A DNA stretch of 64,000 nt. Source: Chitinophagales bacterium (GTDB lineage: Bacteria; Bacteroidota; Bacteroidia; Chitinophagales; Chitinophagaceae). The stretch covers positions 62,001 to 126,000 of the forward strand of contig JAJPKJ010000045.1 of NCBI GenBank assembly GCA_021323755.1. The letters are read 5' to 3'. Below the pieces are notes generated by a model that was not told the DNA's origin, did not search any database, and was given only the letters and a program-made list of their open reading frames with translations. Shown here piece after piece: positions 38,315 through 47,040 of the stretch (position 1 is its first letter; the number at the start of each line of letters is the position of its first letter). A program made the translations under genes and the position numbers.

Positions 38315-41300
38315 CTAAAATCTGTAATTGATCGGTGAAATATTTTCTTTTTTTAATTCAGCATTGAGATCAGGCAGATCAACTGTGCTCAGTTTTTTCC
38401 AGTCTGCGTTTAATTTCTGAAATTCATTCTGGGAATTTTTTACAGCCTTTACCACCTGCCCGGTCGCAGGCATATCAGCACCCTGAAGGGTATTGAATAA
38501 GCCGGCAAATCGATAATTCAATCGTATAAAATTAAGTTCTGTATTTCTCCTGTTGGTGCCTTGCAATGCCGCAAGTTTATTGTCAAATTTTTTTAATGAG
38601 TCGATTAAAGGCGTTTTGGCCACAGCGATGACTTCTTTTAGCAGCTTTCTCAAGTTGCCGATCTCACTCACTATTTCCATTGTTTGGTTTCTTCCTTCAT
38701 AACATATCACCGAAAGATCATGCTGCTTTTGCAGTTCAACAAAAGCAGTTTTTACCCGGGGATCCATTTTTACGATGAGGCGGGAAGAAAGAGTTTTTCC
38801 ATTTGCAGAAAGTCTTACGATATATTCTCCAGGCATTACCCACGGTGACGTAGACTCGGGAGCAGTATTATGAAATATGGCGCCTATATCGTATGATGGC
38901 GGAACATGCAATGGTGTGTAATGCAGGTCCCACAAAAAACGATGGGAGCCTTTTTCAGCAGAAAGTATCTGCTGCGGACGGACCCAATATAATGGAATAT
39001 TTACATCAGGAATTTCGTAAGGTTTATCATCACTGCTGTACTTACGAATTAATTTTCCTTTTATATCAGTAATTTCCAATGATACCGATCCTGTTGCTTT
39101 AGCGAGATAATAGTCTATCACTGCGCCATCAGGAGGATTCTGACCGGCAGGTTCTTCCTGGGGCAATGGGGTGTCGGTATTCATATTCCACCTGATGCGA
39201 AGCGCTTTTTGCGGCTTGTACAAGACCATTTCATCAGCGATATTTTTTTCCCCTAGCTGACGAAGTGGAGTAATATCATCCAGTATCCAAAAACCACGGC
39301 CATGTGTACCCGCGATCAGGTCATCATCTTTGATGTACAGATCGCGAATGGAAGTTGCCGGCATATTCAAACGCAATGACTGCCAATGGCCGCCATCGTC
39401 AAAGGAAACATAAGCAAAATTCTCCGAGCCGGCAAACAACAGGCCTTTTGTATAGGGGTCTTCTTTGATGGTATTGATCGGATCATTTGCCAATCCGTTT
39501 ACAATTTCCGTCCATGTTTTTCCATCGTCCGTCGTTTTGTAAATATGCGGATGCATATCATCGCAACGAATTCGGTTAATAGCAGCATAGGCAGTATGAA
39601 TATTAAAATGACTGGCTTCAATGATGGAAATTTTACTCCATGAGGTAATTGATGCCGGTGTTATGTCCTTCCAATTTTTTCCGCCGTCTTTTGTTATATG
39701 GATCAAACCATCATCGGTTCCGGCCCAGATCGTATTGCTATCGAGAGGGGAAGGAGCAATAGTATAGATCACGCCGCGGCGTGGCATTTTCTTTAAGTCT
39801 TCTGAGCTGTAGATACCGACACTCGCGGGGACATCCCAGCTCTCTCGCGTAAGATCAGGGCTAATGACCTGCCAACTCATTCCACCATTTCTTGTTTTAA
39901 AAAGAACATTGCCTGCGAAGAATAAAGTTTTTGGATCAATTGGAGAAAATAATACGGGAGAGGTTCTGAGAAAACGATATTTACCCCCCCGGGTTGCCTC
40001 CGGAGATATATCCTGCACCTGTCCGGTTCTTTTATCATATTTTGTAATTTTCCCGCCATAAATAATGTTTGGATCAAGTGGATCGGGCGCTACGTATCCA
40101 TATTCTTCAACACCTACCGGATGCCATTCCCGAAAAGTAATTTGTCCATCGTTACCACGACTGGCAATACCCACTGACCCACTCTCCTGCTGTCCGCCAT
40201 AAACATTATACGGGAAAGCGTTATCTGCAATTACATGATAGAATTGTGCGGTTGGTTGATTATACCATGATGAAAAAGTTTGTCCCCCATTAACAGTGAT
40301 TATTGCACCCTGATCGCTTGCGATCAAAATGATATTGGGATCGATGGGGTTGATCCAGATGCGATGATAATCATCCCCACCCGGAGCGCCGCGAAATGCA
40401 CTCCAGGTTTTTCCGCCATCTTCCGATTTCCAGGTAACTACGTCCAAAGTATAAACAACATCTGCATTTTTTGGGTCAGCTTTTATTTCTGCAAAATCAT
40501 CTCCCCTGCCCCACAGTCTCGAATCCGTTTGAATTTTATTCCACGTTTCGCCTGCATCATCACTCCGGTAAATTCCACCAAGCGAATCCGAGTTTACCGT
40601 CGCATACAATCGCTGTGTATTACTCTGTGCGATACAGAATCCAATCCTCCCAAGTCCCTGGCTGGTGGACGGGAGACCGTTGGTAAGTTGTTTCCACGTA
40701 TTTCCGCCATCTGTTGATTTGAACAATCCGCTCCCTGGTCCATCCCAAGCGCCATTTTCCCATGGACCCTGTCTGGCGGACCACATATCTGCATAAATTA
40801 TGTTTGGATCTTTCGGATCGATCGCCACTTGTATTGCGCCGGTGTTTTCATCTTTATACAGGACTTTCTCCCAAGTCTTGCCTCCATCGACTGAGCGATA
40901 TACTCCGCGTTCAGCATTTGGCCCATAAGGATGACCAAGAGCTGCAACAAATATTCTGTTCTCATTGGTCGGGTCAATGGCTAATCCGCCAATCTGTTGA
41001 GCATCTTCTAATCCAATATGCATCCAGTTCTTACCAGCATCTGTAGACTTATAGATGCCATTGCCAACAGAAAGATCCGGACGTTGAATACCTTCGCCGG
41101 TCCCAACATAAATTACATTTGGATTTGAAGGGGCGACCACGATATCTCCCACCGAACCGGTTTGCTGATCATCAAAAATCGGCACCCAGGTTCTTCCATA
41201 ATCCGTCGTCTTCCATACGCCCCCATTATTTACACCAATATAAAATACATTGGGTTGTTGCGGAACGCCCACTGCACCAACAGTTCTCCCGCCGCGAAAA

Positions 41301-41419
41301 GGACCGATCATTCTCCATTGCATGCCATTAAAAAAAGAAGGATCATGAGTTTGAGAGAATGACAAAAAAGAAATGAAGAAGAAACCTAAAATCATTAAGC
41401 GCTGAAGGATTTTTCTCAT
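38315..41419 (-). CDS. Large secreted BNR/sortilin-like beta-propeller protein
   Basis: A 1034-residue exported protein with signal peptide (MILGFFFISFLSFSQ). About 750 residues are built of BNR/Asp-box repeats of the type SxDxGxTW: TTDYGRTW, STDAGKNW, SVDGGKTW, STDGGNTW, SDDAGETW, SEDGGKTW, TKDGGKNW and TTDDGKTW are all visible. This predicts one or two sortilin/VPS10-like beta-propellers. The C-terminal part has a beta domain (PGEYIVRLSANGKTLSSRL) and a helical tail. No T9SS sorting tail is present. These proteins are usually called glycosyl hydrolase in databases, but no catalytic residues support that. Confidence 0.85.
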   Translation of the reverse strand: MRKILQRLMILGFFFISFLSFSQTHDPSFFNGMQWRMIGPFRGGRTVGAVGVPQQPNVFYIGVNNGGVWKTTDYGRTWVPIFDDQQTGSVGDIVVAPSNPNVIYVGTGEGIQRPDLSVGNGIYKSTDAGKNWMHIGLEDAQQIGGLAIDPTNENRIFVAALGHPYGPNAERGVYRSVDGGKTWEKVLYKDENTGAIQVAIDPKDPNIIYADMWSARQGPWENGAWDGPGSGLFKSTDGGNTWKQLTNGLPSTSQGLGRIGFCIAQSNTQRLYATVNSDSLGGIYRSDDAGETWNKIQTDSRLWGRGDDFAEIKADPKNADVVYTLDVVTWKSEDGGKTWSAFRGAPGGDDYHRIWINPIDPNIILIASDQGAIITVNGGQTFSSWYNQPTAQFYHVIADNAFPYNVYGGQQESGSVGIASRGNDGQITFREWHPVGVEEYGYVAPDPLDPNIIYGGKITKYDKRTGQVQDISPEATRGGKYRFLRTSPVLFSPIDPKTLFFAGNVLFKTRNGGMSWQVISPDLTRESWDVPASVGIYSSEDLKKMPRRGVIYTIAPSPLDSNTIWAGTDDGLIHITKDGGKNWKDITPASITSWSKISIIEASHFNIHTAYAAINRIRCDDMHPHIYKTTDDGKTWTEIVNGLANDPINTIKEDPYTKGLLFAGSENFAYVSFDDGGHWQSLRLNMPATSIRDLYIKDDDLIAGTHGRGFWILDDITPLRQLGEKNIADEMVLYKPQKALRIRWNMNTDTPLPQEEPAGQNPPDGAVIDYYLAKATGSVSLEITDIKGKLIRKYSSDDKPYEIPDVNIPLYWVRPQQILSAEKGSHRFLWDLHYTPLHVPPSYDIGAIFHNTAPESTSPWVMPGEYIVRLSANGKTLSSRLIVKMDPRVKTAFVELQKQHDLSVICYEGRNQTMEIVSEIGNLRKLLKEVIAVAKTPLIDSLKKFDNKLAALQGTNRRNTELNFIRLNYRFAGLFNTLQGADMPATGQVVKAVKNSQNEFQKLNADWKKLSTVDLPDLNAELKKENISPINYRF

Positions 41420-41627
41420 ATTGAAATTTTTTGGCGATAAAAATCGAAATTATGCAGAAAATCCATTTATTGATTCCGATATCCGGCAGACGGAATTCTT
41501 TTAATCAATTATTGTTAATTTCGGAGTCAATAATTTTATCAGGGATTGATTGAATATTTCGGTTCTCAAATTCTCCGTATTGATGATGTGAGACGTTGGT
41601 GTTTCTCTTTAACTAAACAGTTTGAGC

Positions 41628-42398
41628 ATGAAAAAGCAATTTAAGCAATGGATATTTCGACTGATGGTTACAGGATTCTTCCTGTTTGGACTTTTAGTGA
41701 GTTTTATGCTTAGTCCAATACTTCTTTATGGAAATAAAACAACCATTGGAAATTATTCAATATATCATAGTAAGCCATTAGACAATAATTTCCTGAAGCA
41801 ACTCAAACAGTCCGGCATGCTCATAAAATCGAGTGAACTCTACGACCCAAGACTACAAATGGATGTATGCTTAAAAGACCGTTCAAATTATCCAAAACTG
41901 ATCAGGACTGTCATGGGAAAAGATTTCCTTTCCTCATTTTATAACAAAATTATTCTTACAGGCGACACGGTAAATTTTGATGATAATTACGTTCAACTTG
42001 ATGGACACAAATGGAACCTGACCCAAATGCTCGCCCACGCCCAGGTTCATTGTTTGGAATTTAATCATTATGGCTTATGGCAATCAAATCCGATCGCAAA
42101 GCATCCCGTCTGGAAATGGGAAGGCTATCCGGAATACATAGCGAGAAAAAATTTTGACCAAACAGATCTACACAGCAACATCAAAAAACATTTGGAAATG
42201 GAAACCACTAATAATAACGGGTGGATGAAATTTTCCGATAACACAGAAGACCTTATTGTTTTTGATGAGTATCGATTGCTTATTCAGTACTGCATAGAAA
42301 TAAAAAAGATGACTTTTATAGAATTAATGAAGGATACAACAAAACAAGAGTTAGTGAGACAACAAATGATAAATTGGTATAACAAAAGACCAGGTTGA
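41628..42398 (+). CDS. Membrane-anchored protein with a degenerate zinc-peptidase signature
   Basis: A 256-residue protein from the ATG at 41628; the listed ORF begins at a TTG two codons earlier. One N-terminal membrane helix (about residues 9-32) is followed by an extracytoplasmic domain. The stretch LAHAQVHCLEF followed by WEGYPEYIA resembles the HExxH plus downstream EGxxEY layout of gluzincins, but the catalytic glutamate of HExxH is alanine (HAQVH). I do not recognise a named family. It could be a non-catalytic metal-binding or substrate-binding relative of a peptidase. Confidence 0.6.
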   Translation: MKKQFKQWIFRLMVTGFFLFGLLVSFMLSPILLYGNKTTIGNYSIYHSKPLDNNFLKQLKQSGMLIKSSELYDPRLQMDVCLKDRSNYPKLIRTVMGKDFLSSFYNKIILTGDTVNFDDNYVQLDGHKWNLTQMLAHAQVHCLEFNHYGLWQSNPIAKHPVWKWEGYPEYIARKNFDQTDLHSNIKKHLEMETTNNNGWMKFSDNTEDLIVFDEYRLLIQYCIEIKKMTFIELMKDTTKQELVRQQMINWYNKRPG

Positions 42399-42523
42399 GA
42401 CGAAAGAAAAGCGAACGCACAAGATCATGATTCGTAAAAAAATACTCCAATATTGTAAATCAGGAGATCCCGCAGTCTGATGATTTGGCCAACTACAAAT
42501 TATCCTAAATCAATAAACTGAAT

Positions 42524-43270
42524 ATGGAAGTACAAAAACATTCGCAAAATGAAGTACATAAAAAGAGATGGAAAGAATATTTGTTTGAATTCTTCATGTT
42601 ATTTCTTGCAGTATTTCTGGGCTCATTGGCAGAAAACATACGAGAACATAATGTTGAAAATGAAAAAGAGAAAGTGTATATGCAAAATGTGCTGGATGAT
42701 CTGAAGACTGATACGGCAATCTATAATAATTATGCAAAGAACAATAAGTCCTTATTTCAATCAATCGATACGCTAATACAACTTATCAAAAGCCCAAGCA
42801 GAAAAGAGCACGTAGGCAAACTTGCCTACGCCGCACGTATGATATTACCAAAATACAAGGCACTCTACATAACAGACCGCACTTATGAACAAATGAAAAG
42901 TTCCGGAGATCTTCGGCTTATAAGAGACAAACAGGTGGCAAACGATATTTCTTACTATTATTACTCTGTCATTGATCTAAAAAAATACAATGATGCTGCT
43001 TTTGCATGGGGTTCCGATTATGGAAAAGAAATGGGAAAAATTTTCGATGCAGAATTATTGCTTAAAATAGTGAAAGAACAAAAAGAGCAACCAGCAACTC
43101 CAAACGATCTGCTTACGGATGACAGGGCTACCTTAAACGAATTAATTACAAGCGCACAATATTTATACGGTGCATTTACCCTTGGCGAAAAAATCGGCGA
43201 CGAAAGAAATATTGCGGCAAAGAATCTTATTGAATTAATAAAAAAGGAATATCATTTTGAAAATGAATGA
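42524..43270 (+). CDS. One-helix membrane protein, paralogue A
   Basis: A 248-residue protein. A short cytoplasmic start ending in KRWKEYLFEFF leads into one membrane helix (about 24-40, MLFLAVFLGSLAEN), then IREHNVENEKEKVYMQNVLDDLKTD and a long helical domain. It is clearly related to the protein at 47041-47814: both share WKEYL-E-F/L-M followed by F-AENIRE/AESLRE, an EKE block, LKTDTA, MKSSGDLRLIR versus LKSSGMLRLIR, and a YHFENE/YHYE end. Function unknown; the architecture recalls DUF6090 proteins but I cannot assign it. Confidence 0.7.
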   Translation: MEVQKHSQNEVHKKRWKEYLFEFFMLFLAVFLGSLAENIREHNVENEKEKVYMQNVLDDLKTDTAIYNNYAKNNKSLFQSIDTLIQLIKSPSRKEHVGKLAYAARMILPKYKALYITDRTYEQMKSSGDLRLIRDKQVANDISYYYYSVIDLKKYNDAAFAWGSDYGKEMGKIFDAELLLKIVKEQKEQPATPNDLLTDDRATLNELITSAQYLYGAFTLGEKIGDERNIAAKNLIELIKKEYHFENE

Positions 43271-43463
43271 AAAAATGACCTTTTTCATAATCATTATTTT
43301 TCAAACACGCATTTGCTTTAGAAATTTCCCCGTCCCAGCTGCGTTATTTTCTGCTAACAAAAAATCAATCCCCTGATCTTTACCCGAATGATGTGTGGGA
43401 TTCATAATTATATTTTTCGATATTTATATGTAATAGACATATTTTCCCCTCAATACCGCTGAC

Positions 43464-43964
43464 ATGACAGAAACTAAAAATCGTAAAAATCATTCCGACA
43501 CCAACAAACAATATATCATCGTTGTTTCGATCTTGACATTTGTTTTGCCGGCAATTGCCTGTATTGCTGAACACCTGATCTATAATACAGCACTGACATT
43601 TACATTATTCGGCAAATGGTTTGTTTTTTCTGCGGTTGGCCTTCGCTTATTTTTAGCTGGGATCAGGCAGACTACAAAACCCTCTTTCACAGCCAAAGAA
43701 ATTTTCCATATCGAGGATCCCGATAGTTACCCCATTGTTGTTGAGCTAGGTTTTGCAAACCTCTGTTTTGGGCTAGTTGGCATTGTTTCCTTATTTAAGC
43801 CCGAATGGAGAGTGGTAAGTGCTTTCGCAAGCGGCCTATATTATGCTTTTGCGGGGCTTATGCATTGGACAAAAAAACCAGCAGGAACAAATGAAAAATT
43901 TGCCTTGTGGACAGACCTGATCATATTTGCATTCCTTTGTTTTTATTTCATCATAACGGTATGA
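43464..43964 (+). CDS. Multi-pass membrane protein, unrecognised
   Basis: A 166-residue protein with about four membrane helices (residues 20-40, 48-65, 90-110 and 145-165). After the second helix a polar segment (QTTKPSFTAKEIFHIEDPDSYPIVVELGFANLC) resembles a conserved loop seen in DUF6790-type proteins, but I am not certain of the assignment. It is not in an obvious operon: 190 bp separate it from the preceding gene and 130 bp from the ArsR-type unit. Confidence 0.6.
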   Translation: MTETKNRKNHSDTNKQYIIVVSILTFVLPAIACIAEHLIYNTALTFTLFGKWFVFSAVGLRLFLAGIRQTTKPSFTAKEIFHIEDPDSYPIVVELGFANLCFGLVGIVSLFKPEWRVVSAFASGLYYAFAGLMHWTKKPAGTNEKFALWTDLIIFAFLCFYFIITV

Positions 43965-44040
43965 CCGAAATGGTTCACAGCCACCATTCATATAATTGAC
44001 CTCTCAAATTTCTCAATTCCTAAAAATTTTTTCCAAAAAA

Positions 44041-44072
44041 TTTGCGTAACTCAAAAGTTACCTATACATTTG
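44041..44072 (+). promoter_or_regulatory. Bacteroidota promoter of the SRPBCC-ArsR operon
   Basis: TTTG at 44041-44044 and TACATTTG at 44065-44072 match the TTTG / TAnnTTTG consensus exactly, separated by 20 bases. The predicted transcript start is about 44078-44080, leaving a leader of about 15 bases before the ATG at 44095. Confidence 0.75.
44046..44061. promoter_or_regulatory. Operator palindrome 1 for the ArsR-family regulator
   Basis: GTAACTCAAAAGTTAC: six-base inverted half-sites GTAACT / AGTTAC around a four-base spacer. It lies between the -33 and -7 elements. The same half-sites recur in operator 2, centred 28 bp downstream. Confidence 0.75.
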
Positions 44073-44073
44073 T

Positions 44074-44089
44074 GTAACTTTTAAGTTAC
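44074..44089. promoter_or_regulatory. Operator palindrome 2 for the ArsR-family regulator
   Basis: GTAACTTTTAAGTTAC: the same half-sites and spacer length as operator 1. It begins just after the -7 element and covers the predicted transcript start, a position well suited to repression by the HTH protein encoded in the same operon. Confidence 0.75.
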
Positions 44090-44094
44090 TCAAT

Positions 44095-44523
44095 ATGCAA
44101 AAAGAAATAAAACAAAGCTGGCATTTTGATCAGTCGCCGGAAGAAGTTTGGGAATATCTTACCAAGCCTGAACTGATTGAACTATGGCTGATGAAAACGG
44201 ATTTTCAGCCAATATCAGGACATAGATTCCTCTTCACTTTCACGCCAAAAGCGGAAAGCAAATATGACGGTCTGGTTCAATGCGAAGTATTGGAGGTGAA
44301 ACCCTTTTCAAAACTATCGTATTCGTGGAACGGCAGTTCAGGTAGCGGAAACAGTACTTTCAATTCAAAAGTTGTCTGGATACTTGTTCCCAAAGAGCAG
44401 GGAACTGAACTCCGGCTTCAGCACGATGGTTTTACATTGCTGGAAGATGTAATCAACCACGCCAATGGTTGGAATAATTGCTTAAAACGATTTGAAGAAA
44501 TAATAAACACAGCCAAAAAATGA
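44095..44523 (+). CDS. SRPBCC (AHSA1-type) domain protein
   Basis: A 142-residue soluble START/Bet v1-fold protein. The opening IKQSWHFDQSPEEVWEYLTKPELIELWL, the central GLVQCEVLEVKPFSKLSYSWNG and the end TELRLQHDGF...GWNNCLKRFEEII match the AHSA1-like family, which binds hydrophobic ligands in a large cavity. It is the first gene of an operon: its TGA overlaps the ATG of the ArsR-type regulator (ATGA). Pairing of AHSA1-like proteins with small ArsR regulators is common; the ligand is unknown. Confidence 0.9.
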   Translation: MQKEIKQSWHFDQSPEEVWEYLTKPELIELWLMKTDFQPISGHRFLFTFTPKAESKYDGLVQCEVLEVKPFSKLSYSWNGSSGSGNSTFNSKVVWILVPKEQGTELRLQHDGFTLLEDVINHANGWNNCLKRFEEIINTAKK

Positions 44524-44846
44524 ATACACAAACTTTAGACGCATTCCAGGTAATTGCTGACCCTAGCCGCAGACAAATGCTCCAACTGCTTTCAAAAAAC
44601 AATATGACGATAAACGCTTTGGCAGAAAACTTTGATATGAGCCGTCCCGCAGTTTCCAAACATATAAAAATCATGTACCACGCAGGCTTTATTTCTATTA
44701 CCGACATTGGCAGGGAACGCTATTGCACTTTGAAACAGGACGGCTTTAACGAGTTGCAAAATTTCATCAACTACTTTGATAAATTCTGGAATAATAAACT
44801 GAAGAAATTGGAGGCACTATTGAATAACAAAATAAAAGATAACTAA
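44520..44846 (+). CDS. ArsR-family winged-helix transcriptional repressor
   Basis: A 108-residue winged-helix protein. Helix-turn-helix residues lie in LLSKNNMTINALAENFDMSRPAVSKHIKIM with the recognition helix SRPAVSKHIKIM, and the wing is in GFISITDIGRERYCTL. The cysteine metal site of classical ArsR proteins (ELCVCDL) is absent, so it is more like the SRPBCC-linked subgroup that may sense an organic signal. It overlaps the upstream SRPBCC gene by four bases. Two palindromes in the operon promoter are its likely operators. Confidence 0.92.
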   Translation: MNTQTLDAFQVIADPSRRQMLQLLSKNNMTINALAENFDMSRPAVSKHIKIMYHAGFISITDIGRERYCTLKQDGFNELQNFINYFDKFWNNKLKKLEALLNNKIKDN

Positions 44847-44848
44847 GT

Positions 44849-45358
44849 ATGAATAAGAAGAGTTTCACAATAGCGATAATAGTGGCAAAATCCGCAAAAG
44901 AAGTTCTCCATGCAATCAAAGAAGTGCCCAAATGGTGGAACAGCGAGGATTTTGAGGGCGACAGCTCAACACTTAACGATGAATTTATTATTTATCACCC
45001 AAATCAACATTATTCAAAATAAAGATTGATCGAAGTTATTCCTGACAAAAAAATCGTGTGGCTTGTCACTGAAAACAAACTGTCTTGGTTGAATAAGGAT
45101 AAGGAAGAATGGACAAATACAAAAATGATTTTTGAAATAAGCACACAAGACGAAAAAACCATTCTTCACTTCACACACGAAGGACTTGTTCCAGAAAAGG
45201 AATGTTTCGCAATGTGCGAAAAAGGTTGGACAATGATTGTAAAAGATTGGTTGTTTCACTTCATTGGTTTTGGCACAGCTTCGGGGGAAATGTCTAAAGC
45301 GGCAGAAATAAGAAACCGGCTTTTGGAAGACCGGATCTTAGAGGGGAAACATCAATAA
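44849..45358 (+). pseudogene. SRPBCC-domain gene interrupted by one in-frame stop
   Basis: Reading from the ATG at 44849, two nucleotides after the ArsR stop codon, gives MNKKSFTIAI...YHPNQHYSK, then TAA at 45020-45022, and the same frame continues RLIEVIPDKKIVWLV to the stop at 45358. Intact homologues read HYSKQ(R/K)LVEVIPDKKVVWLV, so one C-to-T change in a CAA codon explains the break. The ORF track lists only the second half, with a TTG start at 45026. Without the stop the protein would be 169 residues. It is probably inactive unless the stop is read through or the base call is wrong. Confidence 0.8.
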
Positions 45359-45451
45359 AAGTAAATGCATTACGCTAACCTGGATTTCTCGACGAGTAAA
45401 CAAAAATTCATTTCATTGGTCAAAATGCGAAATCTCCTGCTCTTTTTTTAG

Positions 45452-46651
45452 TTATTGGTTACCATTATACTGGAACAGATCTTTTTTTGGCCAACGGATA
45501 GCCGAATCGCCGATGATTTCCCAGATCATCCTGTCCAGATCGTCGTCGGAACCACCATGCTGGGGTGTTTTATTCGTCAACATCACCCAGCAATAACCAT
45601 TGTCTGCTCTTGCCATCTCCGATACGGTTCCGGACCCCCAAAAAGAGCTTACCGCAAACCAGTTATTGAATTTATTATTGGACCACCATCCCCCGGAAAA
45701 ATGGGAATTGGAATCATAGGGAGAAAGCAAAACGTTCATCATAGAATCATTAAAAATATCCGGTTTATTGCGGAATTTATCTACCCTGACCATCAGTCTG
45801 ATCAAATCCTCAGCCGATCCCATCCAGCCGCAGGCAGCCTGCATTTCCGAAATATTCTGTGAATAAGGTTCCCCTTGGTAGTTATGATTAAGGAAGGTCC
45901 ACACATAATGCGTGACCTCATTTTTTTGGCGATCCTCGATCCTGTTTCCACTTATTTTCATATCTGCATCTCCAACAGGATCCAGAATTTCTTTATGGAC
46001 ATATTCGGCATAAGGCCTGCCGCTAACCTTCTCAATTATTTTTCCGAGAACAATATATCCCAAAAAAGAGAAATTAAAATTCCTGCCGGGCGCCGATTGT
46101 AATGGCACCGAATCCAATACCAGGCTCAGCAATTGCGAATCACTGAACGAGGTGTTGACAAAGGTGGTATTGTTGTCGTTTTCCCAACCTGCATAATGAT
46201 CGAGCAACTCTTTTATGGTGATTTGGTTGACTCTTGCATCATAGGGCTTATTCCCATATTCATTGCCAAGTATGCCTTCCTTGCCAAATACTTTTTCATC
46301 GAGGGATATTTTACCCAGCTCCGCCATTTTTAGGATAGCCATTGCCGTTATAGGCTGCGACAGACAACCGATCCGAAAAAGACTTGAATCCGTGACTTCC
46401 GCCTGAGCAGAAATATCTGCGTATCCATATCCCTTTACATAGAGCAGCGAGTCGTTTCTGGCAATGGCAAGTGAGAGACCGGGCATGTCATATTTTTCCA
46501 TGAACTTTTCTACGATGCTGTCTATTTCAGGGATAGAACCAGGCTCGAGTTTTTGTTTAGCCATAACATCAGACCAACCGGACCCGCAGCCTGAACAAAT
46601 TGCCAGCGAAATAACAATATATAAAAGAGGATGGGGAAAGCGACTACACAT
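45452..46651 (-). CDS. Beta-lactamase-fold (serine hydrolase family) lipoprotein, probably non-catalytic
   Basis: A 399-residue protein with a signal sequence and a probable lipobox (LAICSGC). The body follows the class C beta-lactamase/DD-peptidase fold: IDSIVEKFMEKYDMPGLSLAIARNDSLLYVKGYGYAD, then ITIKELLDHYAGW and LGYIVLGKIIEKVSGRPYAEYV. The nucleophile motif, normally SxxK, reads CLSQ (residues 96-99), the YxN motif reads FSF, and the third HxG/KTG-type motif is replaced near FWGSGTVSEM. All three catalytic positions are thus altered, so it is likely a binding protein or pseudoenzyme. Confidence 0.82.
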   Translation of the reverse strand: MCSRFPHPLLYIVISLAICSGCGSGWSDVMAKQKLEPGSIPEIDSIVEKFMEKYDMPGLSLAIARNDSLLYVKGYGYADISAQAEVTDSSLFRIGCLSQPITAMAILKMAELGKISLDEKVFGKEGILGNEYGNKPYDARVNQITIKELLDHYAGWENDNNTTFVNTSFSDSQLLSLVLDSVPLQSAPGRNFNFSFLGYIVLGKIIEKVSGRPYAEYVHKEILDPVGDADMKISGNRIEDRQKNEVTHYVWTFLNHNYQGEPYSQNISEMQAACGWMGSAEDLIRLMVRVDKFRNKPDIFNDSMMNVLLSPYDSNSHFSGGWWSNNKFNNWFAVSSFWGSGTVSEMARADNGYCWVMLTNKTPQHGGSDDDLDRMIWEIIGDSAIRWPKKDLFQYNGNQ

Positions 46652-47040
46652 AAAGTTTAACTATAAAATTGATGCCATTTTTTTAAACTATTAATCTAAA
46701 ATGATTTAAGAAAATAAAGCTTCTTAAGATGTTCATTTTCGAACAATATCAAAATAGAACTGTATCGATTTCGCTTAGCAGGACATGATACGATGTTCGC
46801 TTTCGAAAAACAATAATGTTATTTTCAAAATGGATCATTCACAGCCAACAAAAGGTTTACCGCAATGCTGTCAAACATAAAGAACTTCGGCGGTAAAACA
46901 TCATTCGGCATTGGTTCCCGCCAACATCATTCTATTCTGCGATTGTTGTAACTTCAATTAGGCAAGCCGGAAATTCTTCTGATTAAAATGCTGATGTTCA
47001 AATCACGAAGACCATTACTCAAAATCAAGAAAATGAAAAT
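46652..47040. other. Intergenic stretch between divergent genes
   Basis: About 390 bp with no convincing gene. It separates the beta-lactamase-fold gene (minus) from paralogue B (plus), so it should contain both promoters. I see no clear TTTG/TAnnTTTG pair or strong hairpin. Confidence 0.4.
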
